DNA of 64,000 nucleotides from Candidatus Endolissoclinum faulkneri L2. GTDB taxonomy: Bacteria > Pseudomonadota > Alphaproteobacteria > Thalassobaculales > Thalassobaculaceae. Position 1 is the stretch's first letter. Each line of letters starts with the position of its first letter. The notes beneath the pieces were generated by a model, which saw nothing but the letters and a program-made list of their open reading frames with translations, did no database searches and was not told where the DNA came from. Position numbers and translations under genes: made by a program. Below, piece after piece: positions 56,239 to 64,000 of this stretch. The DNA is taken from the NCBI RefSeq assembly GCF_000319385.1, contig NC_019566.1, positions 1,007,266 through 1,071,265 of the forward strand. The letters are read 5' to 3'.

Positions 56239-58167
56239 GTGAAGGAGGCTACGACGATATCCCACACAGTTGTATCTATTTTAATTGTGGCGTATCAGTC
56301 TGGTTTTAATCTAAACAGGTGCCTAAAAGCGCTAGATTATCAGAGTATGAGAGCGTTTGAGGTGATTCTGGTTGATAATGCGTCAACAGATGGTTCAATC
56401 GAATCAATCCCTTATTACAATTGGCTACACCTAGTTCGTTTAATAGATAATGTAGGCTTTGCCGCCGGCAGTAATTTGGCAGCAAAATTAGCAAAAGGAA
56501 ATTATTTAGTAACGCTCAACCCAGATGCTTTCGCCACACCAGGATGGTTAGATGCTCTAGTTAATGCCGCTAATCGTCATCCCGAAGCCGCTGCTATTGC
56601 CTCCGTACAACTTAGCGCGAAGAATATAAATAGACTAGACGGAATGGGCGACATGTATTCCCCTTGGGGGGCAGCATGGCGAGGTGGCAAGAATAGTCTT
56701 GCACTGCCAATAGCAGAAAGCATAATTTTTGGAGCATGCGCTACTGCTGCATTGTACCGACGTGAAGCATTCGATATGGTAGGAGGATTTTGCGAGCGAT
56801 TTTTTTGTTATTATGAGGATGTAGACCTTGCCATACGATTAAGAAGAGCTGGATGGCAGGCTCTAATTACCCCATGGGCTGTCGTACATCATGTGGGATC
56901 AAGCTCAGCATCTTCAAATTTTGTCTTACGATTTGCCACGAGAAACCGTGTTTTGACTTATGCTAGATGTATGCCTGGCTTAGCAGCGTTAATGTTTTCT
57001 CCAGTAATGATCGCTTTAGCAGTTGCAGGTGTGTTAACAGAACTTTTTCGTGGTGAATTGGCCAATGCAAAAATACGACTGAGTGCACTACTAGAGGCGG
57101 TTGAGGCTTTTCCAGAAACCTTACAAGAACGTTCAATTATTTCTCGAACGGCTAAAGTAAGTGCGCTTGATGCTATGACTTGGTCTCCGCTAAGTTTCTT
57201 ACAACGAAGCATTGATGCGCGCCCGATTTCTAATGGCCTACAATACCGTAGCCTAACAATCAACTCAGATGGTGAGATTATTATCTCAGTAGTTGTTAGT
57301 CATGACCCGGATACAAGATTAAATGATGTCCTCAAATCTGCTTTAGCACAAAGTGCTAAAGTTATTCTGGTGGATAATGCAAGCGCAAAAAATGTACGCC
57401 AGAATCTGCACGAGTGGATAATAGCAGATCCAGGGTTAATGATTATCGAAAATACTACTAATCTGGGAATAGCGGCTGCTCAGAATCATGGTCTAGAGAT
57501 TGCTCGTGCTGCAGGAGCTGACTGGATTTTGCTTCTAGATGATGATAGTGTACCGGCAGATGATATGGTGATTAAATTGCTCGATGCTTGGCGGTCAATG
57601 GCTTCAGATCGTAAATACGTTGGTCTAGTATCCCCACAACTCCGCGATGCAAGGGGTAGACTAAAACAATATATGTTATCCAGCAAGACGGGTTGGGATT
57701 TACATCGCACTCCAATGCTGCCTGGACAATTGGTGCGTTTTGGTATTTTCGCCATCGCCTCAGGCAGCCTAATTAGGCGAAACGTGCTTGATATAGTTGG
57801 ATGGATGCCTGTGCCGTTCTTTATCGATTACGTTGATATCGAGTTTTGCCTACGCATGCGAGAGATAAAATTTGAGATAATTGGCGTAGGTAATGCAATA
57901 CTCGATCATCGGTTAGGAGATTTTCAGCACATCAAATTATTTGGATATACATTAGGAATGTATACTCATCCACCATGGCGAATTTATATGATTTACCGCA
58001 ACCGGGTAAGAGTTTGGCGAAGATTTTTCTTTGAGGTTCCGGCATGGATCGCGTGGGATTTTTTTGCTGCAATGTACAATATATGGAAAGTGATAGTCTA
58101 TGATACTAACAAAATCGCTAAACTCTATGCTATTATTCGCGGGTTTTTAGCTGGCTGGCGAGAATAG
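56239..58167 (+). CDS. Tandem two-domain family 2 glycosyltransferase
   Basis: A 642-residue protein with two GT-A family 2 domains in one chain. Domain 1 (about 10-250) has VVSILIVAYQSG, LVDNASTDGS (45-54), NVGFAAGSNLAA (71-82), the metal motif TLNPDA (92-97) and GGFCERFFCYYEDVDLAIRLRRAGW. A hydrophobic stretch follows (about 253-270). Domain 2 (about 350-600) has SVVVSHDPDTR, LVDNASAKN, NLGIAAAQNHGLEIA, LLLDDDSVP and the block PFFIDYVDIEFCLRMREI. Such dual enzymes often make alternating-sugar polymers or add two sugars in sequence (compare galactofuranosyl- or rhamnosyltransferases). The start is a GTG at 56239 with a weak ribosome-binding site. Solitary gene; sugars unknown. Confidence 0.88.
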   Translation: MKEATTISHTVVSILIVAYQSGFNLNRCLKALDYQSMRAFEVILVDNASTDGSIESIPYYNWLHLVRLIDNVGFAAGSNLAAKLAKGNYLVTLNPDAFATPGWLDALVNAANRHPEAAAIASVQLSAKNINRLDGMGDMYSPWGAAWRGGKNSLALPIAESIIFGACATAALYRREAFDMVGGFCERFFCYYEDVDLAIRLRRAGWQALITPWAVVHHVGSSSASSNFVLRFATRNRVLTYARCMPGLAALMFSPVMIALAVAGVLTELFRGELANAKIRLSALLEAVEAFPETLQERSIISRTAKVSALDAMTWSPLSFLQRSIDARPISNGLQYRSLTINSDGEIIISVVVSHDPDTRLNDVLKSALAQSAKVILVDNASAKNVRQNLHEWIIADPGLMIIENTTNLGIAAAQNHGLEIARAAGADWILLLDDDSVPADDMVIKLLDAWRSMASDRKYVGLVSPQLRDARGRLKQYMLSSKTGWDLHRTPMLPGQLVRFGIFAIASGSLIRRNVLDIVGWMPVPFFIDYVDIEFCLRMREIKFEIIGVGNAILDHRLGDFQHIKLFGYTLGMYTHPPWRIYMIYRNRVRVWRRFFFEVPAWIAWDFFAAMYNIWKVIVYDTNKIAKLYAIIRGFLAGWRE

Positions 58168-59458
58168 TTTTAAATTACTAATCTAAAACCAAATCAATCT
58201 CCAGATTATTATAATCTGTCTTTCCTCCAACATACAATACTTTTTTCTCGTTCGAGCTGAATTACTTTTTAGTAAGTTAAATGTTTAATTAAGCATCCTA
58301 TAGCAGAGATTTAATAATTTTTAAAAGATCATCGCTTTCTAATCTAGAATATTACATAACGTCAGACTCTTTATTCAATAATTAGCTATAGTACTTTTTT
58401 AGGAGATAATATTTTCCATTAAAATAACTCATATATAATATCTTTATGAGAAATAGGAAGATTTCTAGATGACTTTGAATAAATTTTTAGTGGGGTATGA
58501 ATATAAAAACGCTGTAAAATAAATCATAATTTTTAGTAAAAATAGTGCTCGTTACATCACTTCCACTTACAAATTATATTAGGAAATAATTTTATATATA
58601 TAAAAATAATACAAAACACTACTCTTTAGTTTGTATGAAATGATAAATGAAGATTTGTGATCTATTTGATATTTAGAATAACGTTTTTATTAATTTATTT
58701 ATAAAAATTAAATTTAATTCATAAATTAATTGTATATTTTATTGTTTCTAGATTGACAATATTGTTATAATTTTACGCTTATTTTGCAAAAAGCTGCATA
58801 AAGTGGATCTAGCAAATACAGCTCATCTATAAATTAAACATTAAGATCGTAATTTTTTATCTAAAAAACAATAGTAAACAAAAAAGCATTTACTATAATT
58901 ACTTTCAAAGAAATAGCACCTGAGCTTTTTTATTTTGATTTTAAAATAACCATGAAATAAATTGAGCAAGCTTTGTTATTGGCCCTTTTCAGAAGAAAAG
59001 TTTGCTAAATACACAATCTACAATTTTATTTATTTCTATAATTATCGACAACTTTATGTGGGGAAAATTTACAATATTTTTGGCCGCAATCAGATAAATT
59101 ACATAATACTAAAATCTCTAAATTTGAAGGGAATAACAATAACCGTACAAATTAACTCTGGTTATTGATTTAAACTTATTGCTTATTAAATTTTGGACGG
59201 GATTTTGCATAGTGACTGATTAAAACTTTAATCAGTCACTATGCAAAATAATTAAACGAAAGCCATTATATATCATTATGCTTGTTTAATCAATCAATTT
59301 AATGCCTCTAAGAGGTTATTCGCCCACTATAGAATCCTTTATCATAATAATTCATGACGGTAATCTGATTTATTGTTCAATAAGCTAAGCTTAGAAAGCT
59401 TATAGCTAATTACTTTGCAAGTAAAGACTACACACCTAATAAATTTAAGGTATTTGTT
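58168..59458. other. 1.3-kb non-coding region with a long hairpin
   Basis: AT-rich. A 68-codon frame (58962-59168) has random composition. Contains the 23-bp inverted repeat at 59202-59249, about 210 bases before the pcm-like gene. Confidence 0.65.
59202..59249. repeat. 23-bp perfect inverted repeat with 2-nt centre
   Basis: Arms 59202-59224 and 59227-59249 are exactly complementary around AC. The arm includes TTTTGCATAGTGACTGATT. On the plus strand the right arm ends GCAAAAT with no T-run; read on the minus strand it ends with TTTTG-like bases only inside the stem, so it is not a clean terminator. Confidence 0.93.
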
Positions 59459-60118
59459 ATGGACAAGTTTGCTATAGCAAGAATGAATATGGTTACAAGC
59501 CAAATTCAAACTAATAAAGTGACTAATAAAGATTTGATCAGCATCTTTTATAGCATCCCCCGTGAACTCTTCGTACCGAAATCTATGCAAAGCATTGCTT
59601 ATGTAGATAAAGCACTAGAAATTGGTGATGGCCGTTACATGTTGGAACCAATGCTGTTAGCACGTTTATTACAGGCATCTTTGCCAAAATCAAACGATGT
59701 GGTGTTAGATATTGCCTGTGGAACTGGCTACTCTACTGCCATTATATCTAAATTAGTCTCTTGTGTCATAGGCGTAGATGACATGCAAGACATGGTAGAT
59801 GCAGGAAATTTTAATCTACAAACTATGACTATAGAAAACGCACGTATTATTAATAGTCCTCTTTCTTTGGGATATAATGAGCAGGCTCCTTATGACATAA
59901 TCGTAATTGGCGGTGGTGTTCAAACTGTTTCACAGAGTCTATTAGATAAACTATCTAATAAAGGAAGACTTGTCACGGTTGAGTATACTTTACCTAGCGG
60001 ACCTGGTCTAGCGGTACTATATGAAAAAATCCGATCGCGTATAGGGAGAAGAGTTCTTTTTAACGCGAGCACTCCTTTACTCTCTGAGTTCTGTACAAAG
60101 ACAAGATTCGTATTTTAA
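59459..60118 (+). CDS. pcm: Protein-L-isoaspartate O-methyltransferase-like SAM methyltransferase
   Basis: A 219-residue Rossmann-fold methyltransferase of the PCMT family, whose classic members repair isoaspartyl residues with SAM. SAM motif I is VLDIACGTGYSTA (about 82-94), followed by the acidic IGVDD (about 104-108). It begins DKFAIARMNMVTSQIQTNKV and has IPRELFVP and AYVDKALEIGDGRYMLEP. In canonical PCMT the position of MLEP reads (T/I)SQP; the change is typical of the alphaproteobacterial branch encoded next to tolC, so true isoaspartyl activity is uncertain. tolC starts 67 bases downstream, and the two are probably one transcript. Confidence 0.87.
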   Translation: MDKFAIARMNMVTSQIQTNKVTNKDLISIFYSIPRELFVPKSMQSIAYVDKALEIGDGRYMLEPMLLARLLQASLPKSNDVVLDIACGTGYSTAIISKLVSCVIGVDDMQDMVDAGNFNLQTMTIENARIINSPLSLGYNEQAPYDIIVIGGGVQTVSQSLLDKLSNKGRLVTVEYTLPSGPGLAVLYEKIRSRIGRRVLFNASTPLLSEFCTKTRFVF

Positions 60119-60185
60119 AAAATTATATACTATATTAATTTATGATATTTTACTCTTTTATAAAATGCACCCCAAAAGGAGTACC

Positions 60186-61589
60186 ATGATATTATTCGCT
60201 AAGTTGCTCAGTTTGCCGGCCACATGCTTGGCCCTGATAACCTTAGCAGCTGTGATAAGCAGCATTTCAATTGCTCACGGACAAAATTTAAAGGAAGTTT
60301 TATCAATAACTTATGAAAATAATCCTGAATTGTTGGCGGCGCGCGCACGTCTACGTCAAACAGATGAATATGTTACTCAAGCCAAAAGCGGTTGGCGGCC
60401 CACAATCAACGTTTCAGCTAATTTTGGAATTACCCATGTTAATGCAGGCAGCCGTGGTGTAAAAACAGCAGATAGTAGTTCTTACCCGATTACTGGATTG
60501 CTCACTGCTAATCAACCTCTTTACACATTTGGCAGAGTTGATTCAGAAATCAATAAGGCAAAACTCAATGTCAAGATCGCTCGTGCTGATCTGTTTGAAA
60601 TGGAACAAAATACTTTATACAACGCAGTTGTTTCATATATGAACGTCATACGCGATGCTGCGATTCTCGATCTACAAATAAACAATAGTAAGCACTTGAA
60701 TAAGCAGCTAGAAGCTACGAAGGAGAGGCTAAAATTAGGTGAAATCACGCGTACAGACGTCGCGCAATCTGAAGCACGCCAAGCTAGCGCAGACGCAGAA
60801 CGAACTAAAGCAGAAAGCAATTTAACCAAGTCACGCACTGCTTTTGAAAGCGTTATCGGTAGCGCGCCAACGATCTTAACTAAACCTGAAATCCCACCTG
60901 GCTTGCCAAATACCAGAAAAGAAGCTGTTAGTATTGCACTACGCGAAAACTATAGTATAAGTCAAGCAAAATCAAAGGAAATGGAAGCAAAATATGTAGT
61001 ATCTCACGCTGAGTCTGAGCTTTTACCCAAAATTTCGTTAATTGCTCAAGCAGAACAATCTTATAATACAAGAGGATACGACAATAATACAAGCGCTCTC
61101 AGCGCTGAGGTTCAACTTTTTGTACCAATTTACCAGAAAGGTACTGTGTATTCTCAAATTAGATCAGCTAAGGAAGAAGTTAATCGACTACACTTATTAG
61201 TAGATGCTACACGCCGCGGGGTAATAGAAAAAGCTACTCGCACCTATGAAGACTATAAAGCTGCAATAGAGCAAATTAAATCCCTAAGATTAGCGGTTAG
61301 CTCCTCTCAACTAGCGCTTGAAGGAATACGTCAAGAAGCAAATATCGGTAATCGTAGCGTCCTAGACATTCTAGATGCTGAACACGAGCAATTGGAAGCT
61401 AAAGTTGCTTTAGTCAGCGCTGATAGGAATGCTATTGTCGCAGCTTTCTCACTGCTTGCTTCATTGGGTCGTTTATCAGCTCAAGAACTAGCTTTGCCTG
61501 TCAAGATTTATGACTATAATTGGCACTATACAGAGACTGTATCTCAATATTATGGCACCAAAATTTCGCAATCTGTATCTAGCAATTAA
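60186..61589 (+). CDS. tolC: TolC-family outer-membrane efflux/secretion channel
   Basis: Trimeric outer-membrane channel for efflux pumps and type I secretion. The ATG at 60186 is chosen over 60165 because AAAAGGAG lies 5 bases upstream; the protein is 467 residues. A signal peptide (about 1-32, LLSLPATCLALITLAAVISS, ending SIAHG) precedes two repeats of the OEP domain. Family marks: YENNPELLAARARLRQTDEYV, NQPLYTFGRVDSEINKAKLNV, LGEITRTDVAQSEARQASADAER and, in the second repeat, EANIGNRSVLDILDAEHEQLEAKVALV. It follows the pcm-like gene, a conserved alphaproteobacterial pair. No inner-membrane or adaptor partner is in the window. Confidence 0.95.
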   Translation: MILFAKLLSLPATCLALITLAAVISSISIAHGQNLKEVLSITYENNPELLAARARLRQTDEYVTQAKSGWRPTINVSANFGITHVNAGSRGVKTADSSSYPITGLLTANQPLYTFGRVDSEINKAKLNVKIARADLFEMEQNTLYNAVVSYMNVIRDAAILDLQINNSKHLNKQLEATKERLKLGEITRTDVAQSEARQASADAERTKAESNLTKSRTAFESVIGSAPTILTKPEIPPGLPNTRKEAVSIALRENYSISQAKSKEMEAKYVVSHAESELLPKISLIAQAEQSYNTRGYDNNTSALSAEVQLFVPIYQKGTVYSQIRSAKEEVNRLHLLVDATRRGVIEKATRTYEDYKAAIEQIKSLRLAVSSSQLALEGIRQEANIGNRSVLDILDAEHEQLEAKVALVSADRNAIVAAFSLLASLGRLSAQELALPVKIYDYNWHYTETVSQYYGTKISQSVSSN

Positions 61590-63109
61590 TTAAAAGTTCA
61601 TAGAAAATATTATTTCAAGCAAGTATGTTTAGATAAACTAATGTATAAATTTTATGTTGCTAACCATTGCTAGTTTCTCAACTGAAAACATCCCGTAACG
61701 AATTATGAATCTATTGAGAAAGAATTATCAAGGTATTCGATTGGGTGGTGTACATCCAATTTACACCCAGATCTACAATCGCTAATAATTTCTGATAAAA
61801 TTATCAAACTGCTTTTAAGTTAGATATCGATAGCATAGCCTGAGGGATAATTTTTCTGAAAGATTTGTTGCTGTATTGGCCAGTATAAATAAAATAAGAT
61901 TACTTAAAATATCATTATTGTTTATGTCAATACATACTTAATTCAGAAAGGGAATATTTAAGCAATCTTACATTTAATTTAATTCGGTAAAAAAGATGGC
62001 ATAATTTTATTTTGATGAGTCAGCATTGCTTTTTGTAAAATATTATCAGGAAATTATACAAGTAAGCCGTTAATTGCTCGTAACCATGCTCTAAAAGATG
62101 AATTCTTTGATAACCAAATTGCGTGTCTGTATTTCATAGAAATAAATGCCAACTTAATCTAAAAATAAATTACTTTAAAATAGAAGTTTTTTAGAATACT
62201 TGTCTATGATTTGATCGATAATACAGAAAATTAAAAATTAAATTTATCATTGTAAATGAATACTTGTCCTCTATAATTTGCACGTTTTTATTTTAAAATA
62301 TATCTATAAAATGATAAAATCACTCTCAATAAAAAACTCATTTGAGATTTTTATTTAACTATTAATTTTTATTTAGTAGTAATTGATGAATTGTGCCTTA
62401 AAATATTAAAAGTAAAATACTATACTCTATGGTATAGAGCAGATAATGAAATTAAAATTTATGTGATTGTAAACTAGACTGAAACTGATTTAAATAATTT
62501 AATGCTAAATTACATTACTAGCTAGTTGTAAAAAAAATTTATAAATGCAATTTATTCGTTGTATAATATGCTTATATAAACTAAGATAAGCGAAAATAAA
62601 TAATCAATACACTAAATTAGCTTGATGATTTAATTCACTGATTAAATATGCAAAGAATCGAATTAATTTGAGGTATTTTACTATTATTAAATAATAAGTT
62701 TAATAGTAACAGTTAAATATTATTTACATCTTATTAAAGTAAGATTAAGTAAATATTACGCTAAGTGAAGTAAAAATTAATTCATAATCTCTACACAGCC
62801 GTTATATTTATCAATATTGTTTCTTAAAGCATAGATTTAACTAAAAATTAACAAATTTACCTTAAAATTTGTTAATTACTAAAGTAACTACTTCTTTTAT
62901 TACTTAAGTTTTTTTTGATTTAGAAAGAAATTTTACTATTCTAGTAAATACAAAAAACTGCTTATTAAGCTAAAGCAATAATTTAATCACGGTCAATTCA
63001 TACTGATCGCTTTGCTATAAAATTGTTTATCTGTATTTATTTTATCATGCTTAATAAATTACGTGAGTGTTTATAGTTTAGTTATAATTGACCGTAAAAG
63101 GAATATAAA
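61590..63109. other. 1.5-kb non-coding region
   Basis: AT-rich. About 155 bases after tolC a short inverted pair GGGTG/CACCC (61743-61768) could form a weak hairpin. An exact TATAAT lies at 63083-63088, 22 bases before the aldehyde dehydrogenase start, without a good -35. Confidence 0.55.
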
Positions 63110-64000
63110 ATGCTACGTAAAACTAACTTCTACATCAATGGAGCTTGGATTCCACCTACCTTACCTAACGATTTCGATGTAATTAACCCAGCGACTGAAA
63201 AGCCCGTCTGTGTAATCTCGTTAGGATCTAGCAAAGATGTTAACAAAGCAGTTACTGCAGCAAAAAATTCGTTCGATATCTGGAATAATACCCCTATAAA
63301 AGAACGCATACTAAAAATCGAGAAGCTGGCAGAGATTTATGAAATTCGTGTTGACGAAATGGCAAAAGCAATTTCTATGGAGATGGGTGCTCCTATTGAT
63401 TTGGCAATCAACTCTCAAGCTGCAGCTGGCATAGGACACATTAGATCATTTATTCGCGTGCTGAAAGAGTTCAAATTTGAGCATTATCTACGTGATGACA
63501 CCCCAGATGAATTCCTTATACACGAGGCGGTAGGCGTTTGTGGTTTAATTACTCCATGGAATTGGCCAATGAATCAAGTAACAATGAAAGTTATACCCGC
63601 GCTAGGAGTTGGTTGTACCGTAGTTCTTAAGCCATCAGAGATTGCACCTATGTCTTCGCTGCTTTTTGCAGAGTTTATGGATGAAGCTGGTTTTCTAGAT
63701 GGTGTGTTCAACTTGATAAATGGTGATGGCCCAACCGTTGGTGATGCAATAGGCCGACATCCTGATATTGACATGATAAGCTTTACCGGATCTACAAAAG
63801 TTGGCATTGGATTAACTCGATCCTCTGCGGATACAGTTAAACGCGTAGCTTTAGAGATGGGTGGAAAAGGAGCGAACATTATATTCGCCGATGCTAATAT
63901 CACTGAAGCAGTAAAGCGCGGTGCTATTCACTGCTTTAACAATACCGGACAATCTTGCAACGCTCCAAGCAGAATGCTAGTAGAGCGCTCAGTCTATGAT
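63110..64000 (+). CDS. NAD(P)-dependent aldehyde dehydrogenase, N-terminal part (cut by window edge)
   Basis: Oxidises an aldehyde to the acid. The first 297 codons are visible, starting at the ATG at 63110 with AAAGGAA about 8 bases before. Motifs: FYINGAWIPP (7-16), TPWNWP (148-153), cofactor residues KPSE (174-177), FTGST (225-229), the glutamate block LEMGGKG (248-254, Glu249) and the catalytic Cys283 in NTGQSCNAPSR. The FNNTGQSCNAPSRMLVERSVYD style is that of broad-substrate family members such as those acting on aliphatic or amino-aldehydes; the substrate cannot be told. The frame is intact to the edge. Confidence 0.95.
   Translation, partial: MLRKTNFYINGAWIPPTLPNDFDVINPATEKPVCVISLGSSKDVNKAVTAAKNSFDIWNNTPIKERILKIEKLAEIYEIRVDEMAKAISMEMGAPIDLAINSQAAAGIGHIRSFIRVLKEFKFEHYLRDDTPDEFLIHEAVGVCGLITPWNWPMNQVTMKVIPALGVGCTVVLKPSEIAPMSSLLFAEFMDEAGFLDGVFNLINGDGPTVGDAIGRHPDIDMISFTGSTKVGIGLTRSSADTVKRVALEMGGKGANIIFADANITEAVKRGAIHCFNNTGQSCNAPSRMLVERSVYD

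Noticed and set aside
4200-62420. Recurring GTAAAAT motif in non-coding DNA (for example near 4231, 8913, 44003, 48943, 50371, 62033)
   Set aside because: A rough expectation for a 7-mer of this composition in about 36 kb of AT-rich DNA is of the same order as the number seen, with no fixed distance to genes.
1-64000. CRISPR array, insertion sequence, prophage, toxin-antitoxin pair or polyketide megasynthase
   Set aside because: No regularly spaced repeats, transposase or integrase motifs, phage genes, or PKS/NRPS domains were seen on either strand.

Overview
This window looks like a piece of the chromosome of a genome-degraded, host-associated alphaproteobacterium. Gene content and local gene orders support this: xseB-ispA-dxs, erpA-xthA, lapA-pyrF, pcm-tolC, speD-speE, pheS-pheT, purC/purS/purQ, and an LppC/rdgB/grpE neighbourhood. 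The recognisable genes are full-length and conserved. They sit in very AT-rich DNA with gaps of 0.6 to 4 kb in which I find almost no protein-like sequence. Summing my calls gives about 27 kb of coding sequence in 64 kb (about 43%), far below a free-living bacterium. UGA is used as a stop (hemF, speD), so this is not a UGA-recoded tiny symbiont such as Hodgkinia. The pattern resembles what is reported for Candidatus Endolissoclinum faulkneri, a tunicate symbiont, but that identification is a guess from style and not from a sequence match.

Layout. 1-1.75 kb: minus-strand isoprenoid operon xseB-ispA-dxs (dxs runs off the left edge). 2.6-3.6 kb: intact metallo-beta-lactamase-fold hydrolase. 6.2-8.4 kb: engB and the N-carbamoylputrescine amidase gene aguB. 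8.4-12.4 kb: the longest empty stretch. 12.4-13.3 kb: a multiply broken persulfide-dioxygenase-like pseudogene. 15.1-20.7 kb: purC, purS and purQ in ancestral order but 2.2 and 1.6 kb apart. 23.4-24.2 kb: hemF, apparently short at the C-terminus. 26.5-30.3 kb: B12-dependent ribonucleotide reductase nrdJ. 32.2-36.3 kb: LppC-type lipoprotein, rdgB, grpE. 37-40.5 kb: pheS-pheT. 41.5-45.3 kb: a glycosyltransferase and a membrane-anchored or secreted HNH nuclease. 46-47.2 kb: erpA-xthA. 49.7-53 kb: beta-carbonic anhydrase, pyrF, lapA. 54.2-58.2 kb: speD-speE and a tandem two-domain glycosyltransferase. 59.5-61.6 kb: pcm-like methyltransferase and tolC. 63.1-64 kb: aldehyde dehydrogenase, cut by the right edge.

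The retained functions are biosynthetic housekeeping: isoprenoids, purines, pyrimidines, heme, deoxynucleotides, Fe-S assembly, and spermidine (AguB makes putrescine, SpeD and SpeE convert it). A smaller set is envelope or host-facing: TolC, two glycosyltransferases, LppC and the HNH nuclease. Translationally coupled pairs have stayed tight, while other neighbours have drifted apart.

The non-coding DNA contains several long, perfect inverted repeats (stems of 13 to 36 bp) and small tandem duplications. I found no tRNA, rRNA, CRISPR array, transposase or biosynthetic megasynthase. No convincing new multi-gene system is visible. The most unusual signals are the perfect hairpins, the ghost genes, and the selective survival of tight operons in otherwise eroded DNA.
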